Shown piece by piece: positions 36,016 through 42,494 of a stretch of 42,815 nt of DNA (positions within the stretch are counted from its first letter, which is position 1; every line of letters begins with the position of its first letter). This stretch comes from JBBTSB01 sp964355775. Lineage in GTDB: Bacteria; Patescibacteriota; Minisyncoccia; 2-02-FULL-40-12; IGHO2-01-FULL-4-A. A program made the position numbers and the translations under genes. The notes below the pieces were generated by a model. It saw nothing but the letters and a program-made list of their open reading frames with translations, did no database searches and was not told the DNA's origin. Where the stretch lies: the NCBI GenBank assembly GCA_964355775.1, contig CAYHEP010000003.1, positions 1 to 42,815 of the forward strand. The letters are read 5' to 3'.

Positions 36016-37696
36016 AAACTGCCAAGCCAACTTCATCATTGAGCCCGATGATGTTGCATTCTATGAGCGTATTGCAGTCTCGCCGCCGACCTTTTGTCCG
36101 CAGTGCCGATTTCAGCGACGCATGAGCTGGAGAAACGGCTGGCACTTGTTCAAGAACAAAGATGCCCGTGACGGCAAGGAACTGTTTTCTTTTTTTCCGC
36201 CCGAAAGCAAGATTCCCGTCTACGATCGGGATTTTTGGTTTTCTGATGGCTGGGATCCGATTGCGTATGGACGCGACTATGATTTTTCCAGACCGTTTTT
36301 TGAACAGTTTGGAGAGTTTATTCGTGTGGTTCCCGAACCTGCGCACTCCAGTCTAAACCTTGTCAATTGCCGATTCTGCATGAATCTTGCTGACGGAAAA
36401 AACTGCTATCTGGTGCGGGGAGGAACGATGACGGAGGATTCCGCGTACCTCGTGTGGGATCATGGATCAAAGCAGTGCATGGATGGTCATATGACCGACC
36501 ATTGTGATCTCTGTTACGGAAGCGTGAATATCGAACATTGCTACAAAACGCACTTTTCCGTTGATTGCGATACCTGTCATAATCTCGTACTGTCCAAAGA
36601 CTGCGTCGGATGCAATGATTGTCTTGGATGTTTTGGTCTGCGCAAAAAATCATACTGCATATTCAATCAGCAATACACGAAAGATGAGTATGTCAAAAAA
36701 TTGGACGCCATAAATCTCGGTTCGTATCAAGGTTTTTTGGAAGTTCGAGATAAGGCGTATGCATTTTGGAAAACCCAGCCGCACAAATTCATGCATGGAC
36801 TCAAAAACGTCAACGTGTCGGGCGACTACATCTATGAATCCAAAAACGCCAAGCAGTGCTATCGTGTGCGTGGAACCGAGGATTGCAAGTATACGCAAAA
36901 CATTTTGGAAAAATCAGCGAAAGATTGCTATGACTTTTCCAATTTTGGCGAGGGAGCGGAGCTATGCTATGAGACTTTGATTTCCGGTCGAGGAGCGTCA
37001 AACATCAAATTTTGCGCGCAGGTGTATCTTAACTGCAAAAATGTCGAATACAGCATCTTTTGCAGAAACGTTTCCGACTGTTTTGCCTGCATCAGCGTGC
37101 GCGACAAGCAGTATTGTATTTTCAACAAGCAATACGACAAATCATCCTTCGACAAGCTCAGGACGCAAATTATTGCGCAAATGACAAATGACAAAGAATA
37201 CGGAGAGTTTTTCCCTGCAAACATGTCGCCATTTTCGTACCGTGTCAGCGAGGCGTATGAATTTTTTCCACTCACCGAGACAGAAGCAAAGGAACGCGGT
37301 TTTGCGTGGTATGACATTGCGCATACCGAACACAAAGCGACATTGCCCTCGTCAAGACTTCCCGACCATATCAAAGATGCAAGCGATGACCTGCTGAAGG
37401 AAATCATCGGGTGTGCCCATTCGACAAGCTCAGGGCAAGCGCCTGCTTGCGATCAGGAATGTACGGGAGCATTTCGGATCATTCCGGAAGAACTGACATT
37501 TTTGCGCCGTATGCATATCCCACTGCCACGGCTATGCCCGAATTGCCGTCTCTACGAACGCTTCACGCTTCGCAACCCGCCGATTTTTTATCATCGTCAA
37601 TGCGCGAAGTGTTCCGCTGATATCGAAACTTCCTACGCCCCCGACCGTCCGGAAAAAATATATTGTGAGACTTGCTATCAGCAGGAAGTGGTTTAA
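35999..37696 (+). CDS. Large cysteine-rich zinc-ribbon protein, paralogue 3
   Basis: A 565-residue homologue of paralogues 1 and 2: ribbon SCKNCQANF...FCPQCRFQRR, FWFSDGWDP, beta-repeats with CxxC pairs (CDTCHNLVLSKDCVGCNDC), YCIFNQQYTKDEY and YCIFNKQYDKSSF, and the tail ETSYAPDRPEKIYCETCYQQEVV. It starts inside the end of paralogue 2, 17 bp overlapping. Two dispersed-repeat copies lie in it: one replaces residues without changing length (SSFDKLRTQ), the other adds HSTSSGQAPACDQE and spreads out the penultimate ribbon's cysteines. The metal site there may be altered. Function is unknown. Confidence 0.83.
   Translation: MTKSCKNCQANFIIEPDDVAFYERIAVSPPTFCPQCRFQRRMSWRNGWHLFKNKDARDGKELFSFFPPESKIPVYDRDFWFSDGWDPIAYGRDYDFSRPFFEQFGEFIRVVPEPAHSSLNLVNCRFCMNLADGKNCYLVRGGTMTEDSAYLVWDHGSKQCMDGHMTDHCDLCYGSVNIEHCYKTHFSVDCDTCHNLVLSKDCVGCNDCLGCFGLRKKSYCIFNQQYTKDEYVKKLDAINLGSYQGFLEVRDKAYAFWKTQPHKFMHGLKNVNVSGDYIYESKNAKQCYRVRGTEDCKYTQNILEKSAKDCYDFSNFGEGAELCYETLISGRGASNIKFCAQVYLNCKNVEYSIFCRNVSDCFACISVRDKQYCIFNKQYDKSSFDKLRTQIIAQMTNDKEYGEFFPANMSPFSYRVSEAYEFFPLTETEAKERGFAWYDIAHTEHKATLPSSRLPDHIKDASDDLLKEIIGCAHSTSSGQAPACDQECTGAFRIIPEELTFLRRMHIPLPRLCPNCRLYERFTLRNPPIFYHRQCAKCSADIETSYAPDRPEKIYCETCYQQEVV
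37148..37162 (+). repeat. TTCGACAAGCTCAGG dispersed repeat, copy 2
   Basis: Encodes SFDKLRT within zinc-ribbon paralogue 3; the aligned length with paralogue 1 (YSKEEYESLVAKI) is unchanged. Confidence 0.8.
37420..37434 (+). repeat. TTCGACAAGCTCAGG dispersed repeat, copy 3
   Basis: Read in another frame (STSSGQ) within an insert of about 14 residues in the penultimate zinc ribbon of paralogue 3. Confidence 0.8.
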
Positions 37697-37699
37697 AAT
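37672..37699 (+). promoter_or_regulatory. Promoter TTGCTA-16-TAAAAT, 6 nt before ATG 37706
   Basis: The -35 (37672-37677) lies in the last codons of zinc-ribbon paralogue 3 and the -10 (37694-37699) spans its stop. A leaderless transcript for the downstream pair is implied. Confidence 0.6.
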
Positions 37700-37705
37700 C
37701 AAGCT

Positions 37706-38080
37706 ATGCGCAACATCAAGTTTTATTTTGAAATCCTGTTCTCGTTGTTGGTTGTCACGGTGTTTACGATGCTGGTGTACAATCAGCTTGTCGGAATTGA
37801 TGAGTTTTGGAACGCGCAGATGCTGTGGAGCTACGCGCTCATGGCGTGCTGGATCATCGTGGCGGCGGGATACTATCATCAAGGATGGCTCGTGCGAAAA
37901 GACAACAGTTCTGCGCATGTCTCGCTCATCCTCCCGATCGCGGTGTTTTTTGTGCAGTGCATTTTATTTGTTAAAGGCATTCATTTCAACGACTGGTCGC
38001 TGATCGTCGGCGCAGTCCTCGTCAACTCCGGCGTGCTGTACAGCATCTATCACATAGTCAAAAGCCGTTTGAGAAAATGA
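37706..38080 (+). CDS. Four-helix integral membrane protein, unknown
   Basis: A 124-residue protein with four hydrophobic helices (ILFSLLVVTVFTMLVY, LMACWIIVAAGYY, LILPIAVFFVQCILF, WSLIVGAVLVNSGVLY) and a basic C-terminus. The ATG is 6 nt after TAAAAT. It overlaps the AlkD-like gene by 4 bp (ATGA), so the two are co-translated. No family was recognised. Confidence 0.78.
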   Translation: MRNIKFYFEILFSLLVVTVFTMLVYNQLVGIDEFWNAQMLWSYALMACWIIVAAGYYHQGWLVRKDNSSAHVSLILPIAVFFVQCILFVKGIHFNDWSLIVGAVLVNSGVLYSIYHIVKSRLRK

Positions 38081-38754
38081 CCTTCCGCGATGTCCAGCGC
38101 GAACTCCGTAAAGTTGCCGATCCTGAAAAGGCGAAACTGTATGCCGGATATTTTCAGACAAAAAAGGGGCAATACGCCGAGGGCGATAAGTTTTTGGGCG
38201 TCACTGTGCCGGTCCAGCGAAAAATTGCACGCAAGTTTTTTGATCTTCCGCTTGCGGAAATTTCAAAACTCCTGAAAAGCGGTTTCCATGAAGACCGTTT
38301 TACTGCGCTGGTGATCCTTGTTGCCAAATCAAAATCAGATCCGGTCAATACGGCAAAGTTTTATCTCAATCACACGAAGCATATCAACAACTGGGACCTT
38401 GTGGACACGAGTGCGCCGTATATCTTGGGACCGGTCGCCACAAAGTCCACGCTCTACAAACTCGCCAAGTCTCGCAATCTCTGGGAACGGAGGATTGCGG
38501 TGCTTGCGGCAGGATACGGCATTCGCAACGGCGACTATGCAAATACGCTCAAGATCGCCGAGATGCTTTTGCGCGATACACATGATTTGATCCACAAAGC
38601 CACCGGTTGGATGCTCCGCGAAATCGGCAAAAAAGATGTCACCGTCCTCGAGCGTTTCCTCGCAAAACACGCTTCCGTCATGCCAAGAACTATGCTACGA
38701 TATGCGATAGAGAGGTTATCTGAAGCTAAGCGCAAGCGCTACCTGAGGCTATAA
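38077..38754 (+). CDS. DNA alkylation repair protein, AlkD-like (HEAT-repeat glycosylase)
   Basis: A 225-residue all-helical protein with the family pattern KAKLYAGYFQTKKGQYAEGDKFLGVTVP, HEDRFTALVILV, NNWDLVDTSAPYILG (the NWDLVD motif lies in the DNA-binding cleft), and WERRIAVLA. Such enzymes release 3- and 7-alkylpurines without base flipping. It is co-translated with the membrane protein upstream. It is a recognisable housekeeping repair gene and shows no truncation. Confidence 0.92.
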   Translation: MTFRDVQRELRKVADPEKAKLYAGYFQTKKGQYAEGDKFLGVTVPVQRKIARKFFDLPLAEISKLLKSGFHEDRFTALVILVAKSKSDPVNTAKFYLNHTKHINNWDLVDTSAPYILGPVATKSTLYKLAKSRNLWERRIAVLAAGYGIRNGDYANTLKIAEMLLRDTHDLIHKATGWMLREIGKKDVTVLERFLAKHASVMPRTMLRYAIERLSEAKRKRYLRL

Positions 38755-38799
38755 AAAGCAAAGAACCGCGGGCAAGCTGGACCCGTGGGTCTTTGTGCA
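38751..38799 (-). terminator. Terminator of the 38.8-kb minus cassette, sharing a 22-bp repeat
   Basis: On the minus strand a long GC hairpin (arms about 38760-38772 and 38782-38794) is followed by TGCTTTTTAT. The 22 bases 38751-38772 recur exactly at 40562-40583, downstream of the 40.6-kb cassette. Confidence 0.7.
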
Positions 38800-38815
38800 C
38801 GCGGTCGGAGAACTG

Positions 38816-39151
38816 CTAGTGACGGACTACGCGACTGCCCACGACATACTTTTTCCGTATGAGAGTGAGCATATCACGTTGTGTGTTTGGTCGTGCTTCT
38901 TCCGGGAAGCAAAGTGTCATAATCTTCCCTGTCAGAACCGCCGCCTCGTCCTTACTGATGCTCGTGCCTCTTTTCGGAATCAGCGCTTTGATCTCATCAA
39001 GACGCCGCGAGGCTTCGGGTTGGATCTCCCTCGGGCAGTCCTCGACGATCTCCTCGGCTTTTCCACACATGAACCCCCGAAAGAGCTCGAGATATGTGGG
39101 CACGTCTGCGCGAATCTTCCACGACTTGTAGTGCAGATGACCACTGGGCAT
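38816..39151 (-). CDS. 111-residue helical protein, paralogue of the 9.8-kb minus gene
   Basis: The ATG at 39151 follows GGAGGG by 6 nt. It is soluble and helical. The stretch VPTYLELFRGFMCGKAEEIV through RRLDEIKALIPKRG and KDEAAVLTGKI aligns colinearly with the 92-residue protein at 9811-10089. It has its own promoter (TTTACA-16-CATACT, 39202-39175) and terminator. Codons favour C and G endings. The family is unknown to me; two copies in one window suggest a lineage-specific set. Confidence 0.73.
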   Translation of the reverse strand: MPSGHLHYKSWKIRADVPTYLELFRGFMCGKAEEIVEDCPREIQPEASRRLDEIKALIPKRGTSISKDEAAVLTGKIMTLCFPEEARPNTQRDMLTLIRKKYVVGSRVVRH

Positions 39152-39174
39152 GGCGTGCCCTCCTTTCAAGATCC

Positions 39175-39224
39175 AGTATGCACGATTTTGCTTTATTGTA
39201 AAATGGTTGGAAAAAGCTTACTAT
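39175..39224. promoter_or_regulatory. Divergent promoters with overlapping -35 boxes
   Basis: Plus: TTGTAA (39196-39201), 17 nt, TACTAT (39219-39224), 6 nt before ATG 39231. Minus: TTTACA (39202-39197), 16 nt, CATACT (39180-39175). The -35 boxes overlap with a 1-nt offset. The minus side resembles the one at 41033-41060 in sequence, including CGTGCATA. Confidence 0.75.
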
Positions 39225-39230
39225 GCAATC

Positions 39231-40091
39231 ATGAAAAAAATAATCGGTATTGCGATAGTGCTCGGGCTGGTCGTGCTAGTGTTGATGTGGAAACCCGATG
39301 TATCAAAAGTACCGCCGTCAAATGCTCTGACAAATCCGGCTTTGGAATATCTACTTGCCACGTGTACTGAAAATCCATCCCATACGTCAAATGTGCCTGT
39401 TTTTCCATCTTCTTTCAGTATCGATGAATCATCGCTCGCATCGTGCAATACAGCATATCGTGTTGATCTCGACAGAGATGGTCATCTGGATCTTATTTTT
39501 CCAGTTTCATTTTTTGCAAGCAATCAAGAGTATGGAGTTTGGATCTACAACACTGATTCGGGAGTTTATGAAAGTTTTGGCAGTATGGTTGGCAATGATG
39601 TGCCTAATGTGATCAATGATGGTACGATAGCGTCGCTTTATTTTGGAGGAGGCAATACGTGGCGTGAAGCGATTTATAAAATCGACAAGGAACAAAAAAC
39701 ACTCATACAAATCAGCGATACGGAAGTCGAACAAACAACGCCAACACCTAGTTCAACCCAAAACATTATGCTCTACGATTCCGGTATTAAAGGGCAGGTG
39801 TTGCTTGGACCGACGTGTCCCGTCATGCGCGATCCGCCAGATCCCGGATGCGCCGATCGTCCATACAAGACAACGGTGCTGGTGTATCAAGCCGCAGTTC
39901 CGGAAAATTTGGTCTTTGCAAAAACGGACACCGATGCCGACGGACAATTTACCATTTCACTTCGTCCCGGTGTATATCGCGTCGAGGCTCAAGGAGGCAA
40001 TGTGATGCCGCGATGTTCGCCATGGGTCGGCTCTCTGGGTCCCAATGAAATAAAAAACATCACCATTTCCTGCGACACGGGAATCCGGTAA
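39231..40091 (+). CDS. Membrane-anchored extracytoplasmic protein with carboxypeptidase-regulatory-like domain
   Basis: A 286-residue protein: an N-terminal helix (MKKIIGIAIVLGLVVLVLM), a domain with a VDLDRDGHLDLIFPV Asp-rich (FG-GAP-like, calcium-type) loop, a linker, and a C-terminal beta-sandwich of about 100 residues (IKGQVLLGPTCPVMRDPPDP, then KTDTDADGQFTISLRPGVYRVEAQGG, ending DTGIR). The C-terminal part resembles carboxypeptidase-regulatory-like domains often found in exported proteins. It is probably displayed on the cell surface. The ATG at 39231 is 6 nt after TACTAT; an upstream ATG would cross the promoter. Confidence 0.82.
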   Translation: MKKIIGIAIVLGLVVLVLMWKPDVSKVPPSNALTNPALEYLLATCTENPSHTSNVPVFPSSFSIDESSLASCNTAYRVDLDRDGHLDLIFPVSFFASNQEYGVWIYNTDSGVYESFGSMVGNDVPNVINDGTIASLYFGGGNTWREAIYKIDKEQKTLIQISDTEVEQTTPTPSSTQNIMLYDSGIKGQVLLGPTCPVMRDPPDPGCADRPYKTTVLVYQAAVPENLVFAKTDTDADGQFTISLRPGVYRVEAQGGNVMPRCSPWVGSLGPNEIKNITISCDTGIR

Positions 40092-40092
40092 A

Positions 40093-40121
40093 TTGATCAT
40101 TGCTCCAAATCGGGGTACAAT
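40093..40121 (+). promoter_or_regulatory. Promoter TTGATC-17-TACAAT, 5 nt before ATG 40127
   Basis: The -35 is at 40093-40098 and the -10 at 40116-40121. A near-leaderless transcript is implied. Confidence 0.6.
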
Positions 40122-40126
40122 GAGCT

Positions 40127-40555
40127 ATGTCAAAAACCAGCACAATACCGCAGGAGTTATATCAGTTTACGGATGAACGTGCGCTTGTGATCGTTGCCGC
40201 AAAGCAGGAGGGACGGATCATGCGCGCGGGAAACGGCGAGCTGACGATGATCGAGGAGTTTCGCATCGACACACCGCATTTTTCGGACAACGAGGCTTTG
40301 CCGCAGGAGCGCGGGGAGCAGTCAAACGAACTGCAGGAAAAAATCCACCACGAATATTTCGATCATTTCAAAACCAAGCTCCACGAGCTCGCGCCGTACT
40401 TTAAGCCGACGCACGCGTATCTCTTTGCGCCTAAGCACGTCGCCGACGAGCTGGAAAAAATCATGCACCCGATTTTTGGCGCGATCCCCGTCAAGACCAT
40501 CGTCGGCATTTTCACCAAGGAATCTCCGTTTGAGCTGTTGGGTCGGATCAATTAG
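40127..40555 (+). CDS. Hypothetical protein, possibly eRF1-like/host-attachment type
   Basis: A 142-residue soluble protein. The beginning (ERALVIVAAKQEGRIMRAGNGELTMIEEFRI) and end (HAYLFAPKHVADELEKIM, VGIFTKESPFELLGRI) have the strand pattern of the host-attachment or bacterial eRF1-like families, in which a strand-helix unit is followed by a hydrophobic 'K-x-x-P-x-E-L-L' ending. The match is by pattern only, so the function is open. It has its own promoter and is followed by a convergent cassette terminator. Confidence 0.7.
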   Translation: MSKTSTIPQELYQFTDERALVIVAAKQEGRIMRAGNGELTMIEEFRIDTPHFSDNEALPQERGEQSNELQEKIHHEYFDHFKTKLHELAPYFKPTHAYLFAPKHVADELEKIMHPIFGAIPVKTIVGIFTKESPFELLGRIN

Positions 40556-40561
40556 TTAGTA

Positions 40562-40630
40562 ATAAAAAGCAAAGAACCGCGGGAGTCGTGAAGACCTCTT
40601 GCAGTCTTCGCCTCGCTCGCGGCTCGCGCG
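40562..40630 (-). terminator. Terminator of the 40.6-kb minus cassette, with the shared 22-bp repeat
   Basis: On the minus strand GAAGAC and GTCTTC (40604-40609 with 40590-40595) form a stem, flanked by complementary CCGCG/CGCGG, then TTTGCTTTTTATT. Positions 40562-40583 repeat 38751-38772. Confidence 0.7.
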
Positions 40631-40639
40631 GAACTCCTA

Positions 40640-41011
40640 CTACGAGTACTTCCAGGCGTAGTAGCTGTCGAGACGTCGTGTGTGGATGGTGCCACACACG
40701 ATCGATAGTGCCAGACCACCGACTATGATGACCCAGCACGCTTCGTTGAAGGGGCTGACCTCGAAGAGGCCACGGAAGTTTGCCACTGCGTCCACGTCCA
40801 TCATGTCCCTGATCAGCGCCCGGACTACCCAGGCGAGTAACGCGAGCGCTGTCGCTCCGGCACCCATGATGTAGAGGATTTTGAACGTCGGCCCCGGCGG
40901 TCGGGGCTCCTCTCTGCTCTTGTCCTCCGCCAAGCGCGTTCTTCGCTTACGGTCGCGCTCGAGCTTGTGGGCGATTTTTTTTCGCCGACGTTCCTGACTG
41001 TTCCTTCCCAT
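40640..41011 (-). CDS. 123-residue basic two-span membrane protein
   Basis: The ATG at 41011 has AGGAGG 7 nt upstream. The first 40 residues are very basic (MGRNSQERRRKKIAHKLERD and on), followed by two hydrophobic helices (ILYIMGAGATALALLAWVV and ACWVIIVGGLALSIVCGTI) and a short tail. It should span the membrane twice with a nucleic-acid- or lipid-binding head inside. It is a single-gene minus cassette with promoter TTTACA-16-CATAAT (41060-41033) and a terminator at 40562-40630. Family unknown. Confidence 0.75.
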   Translation of the reverse strand: MGRNSQERRRKKIAHKLERDRKRRTRLAEDKSREEPRPPGPTFKILYIMGAGATALALLAWVVRALIRDMMDVDAVANFRGLFEVSPFNEACWVIIVGGLALSIVCGTIHTRRLDSYYAWKYS

Positions 41012-41032
41012 GGCGTTTCCTCCTTGAGCTAT

Positions 41033-41081
41033 ATTATGCACGTTTCTATGTTATTGTAAAATCTCGAAAAAGATGTAGGAT
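41033..41081. promoter_or_regulatory. Divergent promoters with overlapping -35 boxes
   Basis: Plus: TTGTAA (41054-41059), 16 nt, TAGGAT (41076-41081), 6 nt before ATG 41088. Minus: TTTACA (41060-41055), 16 nt, CATAAT (41038-41033). The offset of 1 nt between -35 boxes equals that at 3.6 and 39.2 kb. Confidence 0.75.
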
Positions 41082-41087
41082 TTATCT

Positions 41088-41231
41088 ATGGACCCTATCG
41101 AAACCCGCATCCAAACCATCGAAGACCGCAATGCCAGCGTGGAGCGAGCCCTCATCCCCACTGCCGGCTATCTGCTTTCAACGCTTTCGTTGCCGGTGAT
41201 CAAAAGATGGTGGGCGAGTCGTCGCGCATGA
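41088..41231 (+). CDS. 47-residue small protein coupled to the DUF167 gene
   Basis: The ATG lies 6 nt after TAGGAT. The peptide has a charged head (MDPIETRIQTIEDRNASVER), a modest hydrophobic stretch (ALIPTAGYLLSTLSLPVI) and ends KRWWASRRA. Its TGA overlaps the DUF167 ATG (ATGA). It may be a real small protein or mainly a device for loading ribosomes onto the DUF167 gene, which lacks a ribosome binding site. Confidence 0.6.
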   Translation: MDPIETRIQTIEDRNASVERALIPTAGYLLSTLSLPVIKRWWASRRA

Positions 41232-41485
41232 AACTCTCCGTTCACGTCAAAACCGGTAAGCGGGCAACAAAGGTCACCAAAACAGGTGATAGCCAATATA
41301 CTATTGAAGTCACCGCCCGTCCCGAAAAAGGCAAAGCCAACGAGGCGGTCATCAGAGCCCTCGCCAAGCATCTCAACCTCGCTGTGCCCGTCCGAAGCCT
41401 TGTGCGAAGGAGGGCCCCGACAAGACTGCTGATTGTCTCAGGAGTGACATCGAGTAATAAGATGATAGAAACAAACGCCGTATGA
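41228..41485 (+). CDS. DUF167 (YggU-like) protein
   Basis: An 85-residue protein with the complete family pattern: MKLSVHVKTGKRATKV, then YTIEVTARPEKGKANEAVIRALAKHLNL and RLLIVSG. The family is universal-like and of unknown biochemical role. It overlaps the gene before and the gene after by 4 bp, forming a three-gene coupled unit. A longer frame upstream would run inside the 47-residue gene and is not needed. Confidence 0.88.
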   Translation: MKLSVHVKTGKRATKVTKTGDSQYTIEVTARPEKGKANEAVIRALAKHLNLAVPVRSLVRRRAPTRLLIVSGVTSSNKMIETNAV

Positions 41486-41793
41486 AAAAAGAAGTAGTAT
41501 TTCATGTAGATGCGGAAGATCGTGCCGAAGTTGAGGCCAAGCTGTTAGAAATAAATCAAGAATTGCTTAGGCTCGAACAGCGAAAGCTTGAACTTGAGCA
41601 TGAGCTGAACCGTGGTCCCAACCAGCGAGTGCTGAAAGAACTCAACACTGTCATCAATGACGTAGCAAGAATTAGATGGCAGTACAAAAAATACGCAGAA
41701 AGGCAGGCATCTCTGGACACAAGGTCTGGCATTATACATGCATATGAGCAGGATCTTTCACCGGAAGATTTTGATCCCAAAAAAATAAACTAA
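41482..41793 (+). CDS. Small coiled-coil protein
   Basis: A 103-residue protein starting MKKEVVFHVDAEDRAEVEAK, with a long heptad helix (LLEINQELLRLEQRKLELEH) and a second helix around residues 50-75. Its ATG overlaps the DUF167 stop. No membrane segment and no known family. It may form dimers. Confidence 0.75.
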   Translation: MKKEVVFHVDAEDRAEVEAKLLEINQELLRLEQRKLELEHELNRGPNQRVLKELNTVINDVARIRWQYKKYAERQASLDTRSGIIHAYEQDLSPEDFDPKKIN

Positions 41794-41941
41794 AGTATGT
41801 TTTGCTTGAATCTTCTCGCATCTGCATGATGTCCTATTGCACTAGCGCAATGATACACAAGACCTCACGACGGTGAAAGAACAGCAATACGCTTAAAAGT
41901 TTTTGTTGTAAAAACCACGAAAGAGGGGTAGGATTTGAGAT
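41794..41941. other. Intergenic region with a promoter TTGTAA-17-TAGGAT
   Basis: No gene is seen. TTGTAA (41906-41911) and TAGGAT (41929-41934), ending 7 nt before ATG 41942, form a promoter resembling those of the cassette intergenic regions, but no divergent small gene is present. Confidence 0.6.
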
Positions 41942-42205
41942 ATGACGAAGGAAAGAACAACGGAAGACACGCAAAAAAGCGAAAAAACGAGAAACGAAAT
42001 AACTGATCGCCTAGCGAACCTTTTTCGCACTAAGGACACCGATGGTTTTGTAGAGTTACGCGGTTGGATTCAGAAACTTGAAAAAGCCATGGACAGCGGC
42101 GAGCACTCAATAGTGCCGGCATTCGATGACGCATGTAAAGAAGAATACAATGACAACGCGTTGGAGAAGTTCATGAAAATCCTAAGACTGTCATTTTGCA
42201 CGTAG
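41942..42205 (+). pseudogene. Hypothetical protein, first part of a probably frameshifted gene
   Basis: An 87-codon frame with a charged helical sequence (MTKERTTEDTQKSEKTRNE and on, GWIQKLEKAMDSGEHSIVPA) that ends abruptly after FMKILRLSFCT. At 42172-42179 a run of four A lies where a one-base slip would continue the reading as FMK-NPKTVILHVAP into the next frame. The continuous protein would be about 180 residues. Either an indel in the genome or sequence, or a programmed slip, is involved. Family not recognised. Confidence 0.55.
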
Positions 42206-42489
42206 CGCCCGCCGAGACACTTTCAAATGAGGAAGTTGTAATATTATTTTTTGAGGGCATGAAGAAATTGGCCGGAGAAACAAAAAAGGACGGAAGAATT
42301 AAGCACATAAAGGCAACGTCAACGCTCATCGTTGCGAGACCAAAAGCTTTTCGCTATGCCGGATTTACCCTAGAAGGTCCTATTACCGACGAAGAACGCA
42401 CTGCTCATTTTGCTGACGAAACGAGACCAGTCGCATGGGCTTCTATGTCTCGGGAGACATTGCTCGAAAAATACGGTAACGTACCATAG
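42196..42489 (+). pseudogene. Hypothetical protein, second part of the same frameshifted gene
   Basis: A frame with protein-like sequence (NEEVVILFFEGMKKLAGETK, FRYAGFTLEGPITDEER, RETLLEKYGNV) whose only start is a TTG at 42196 inside the end of the first part, with neither a ribosome binding site nor a promoter. Its coding character extends upstream of that TTG through NPKTVIL in the same frame, which supports a joint gene with 41942-42205. Confidence 0.5.
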
Positions 42490-42494
42490 TCCCC

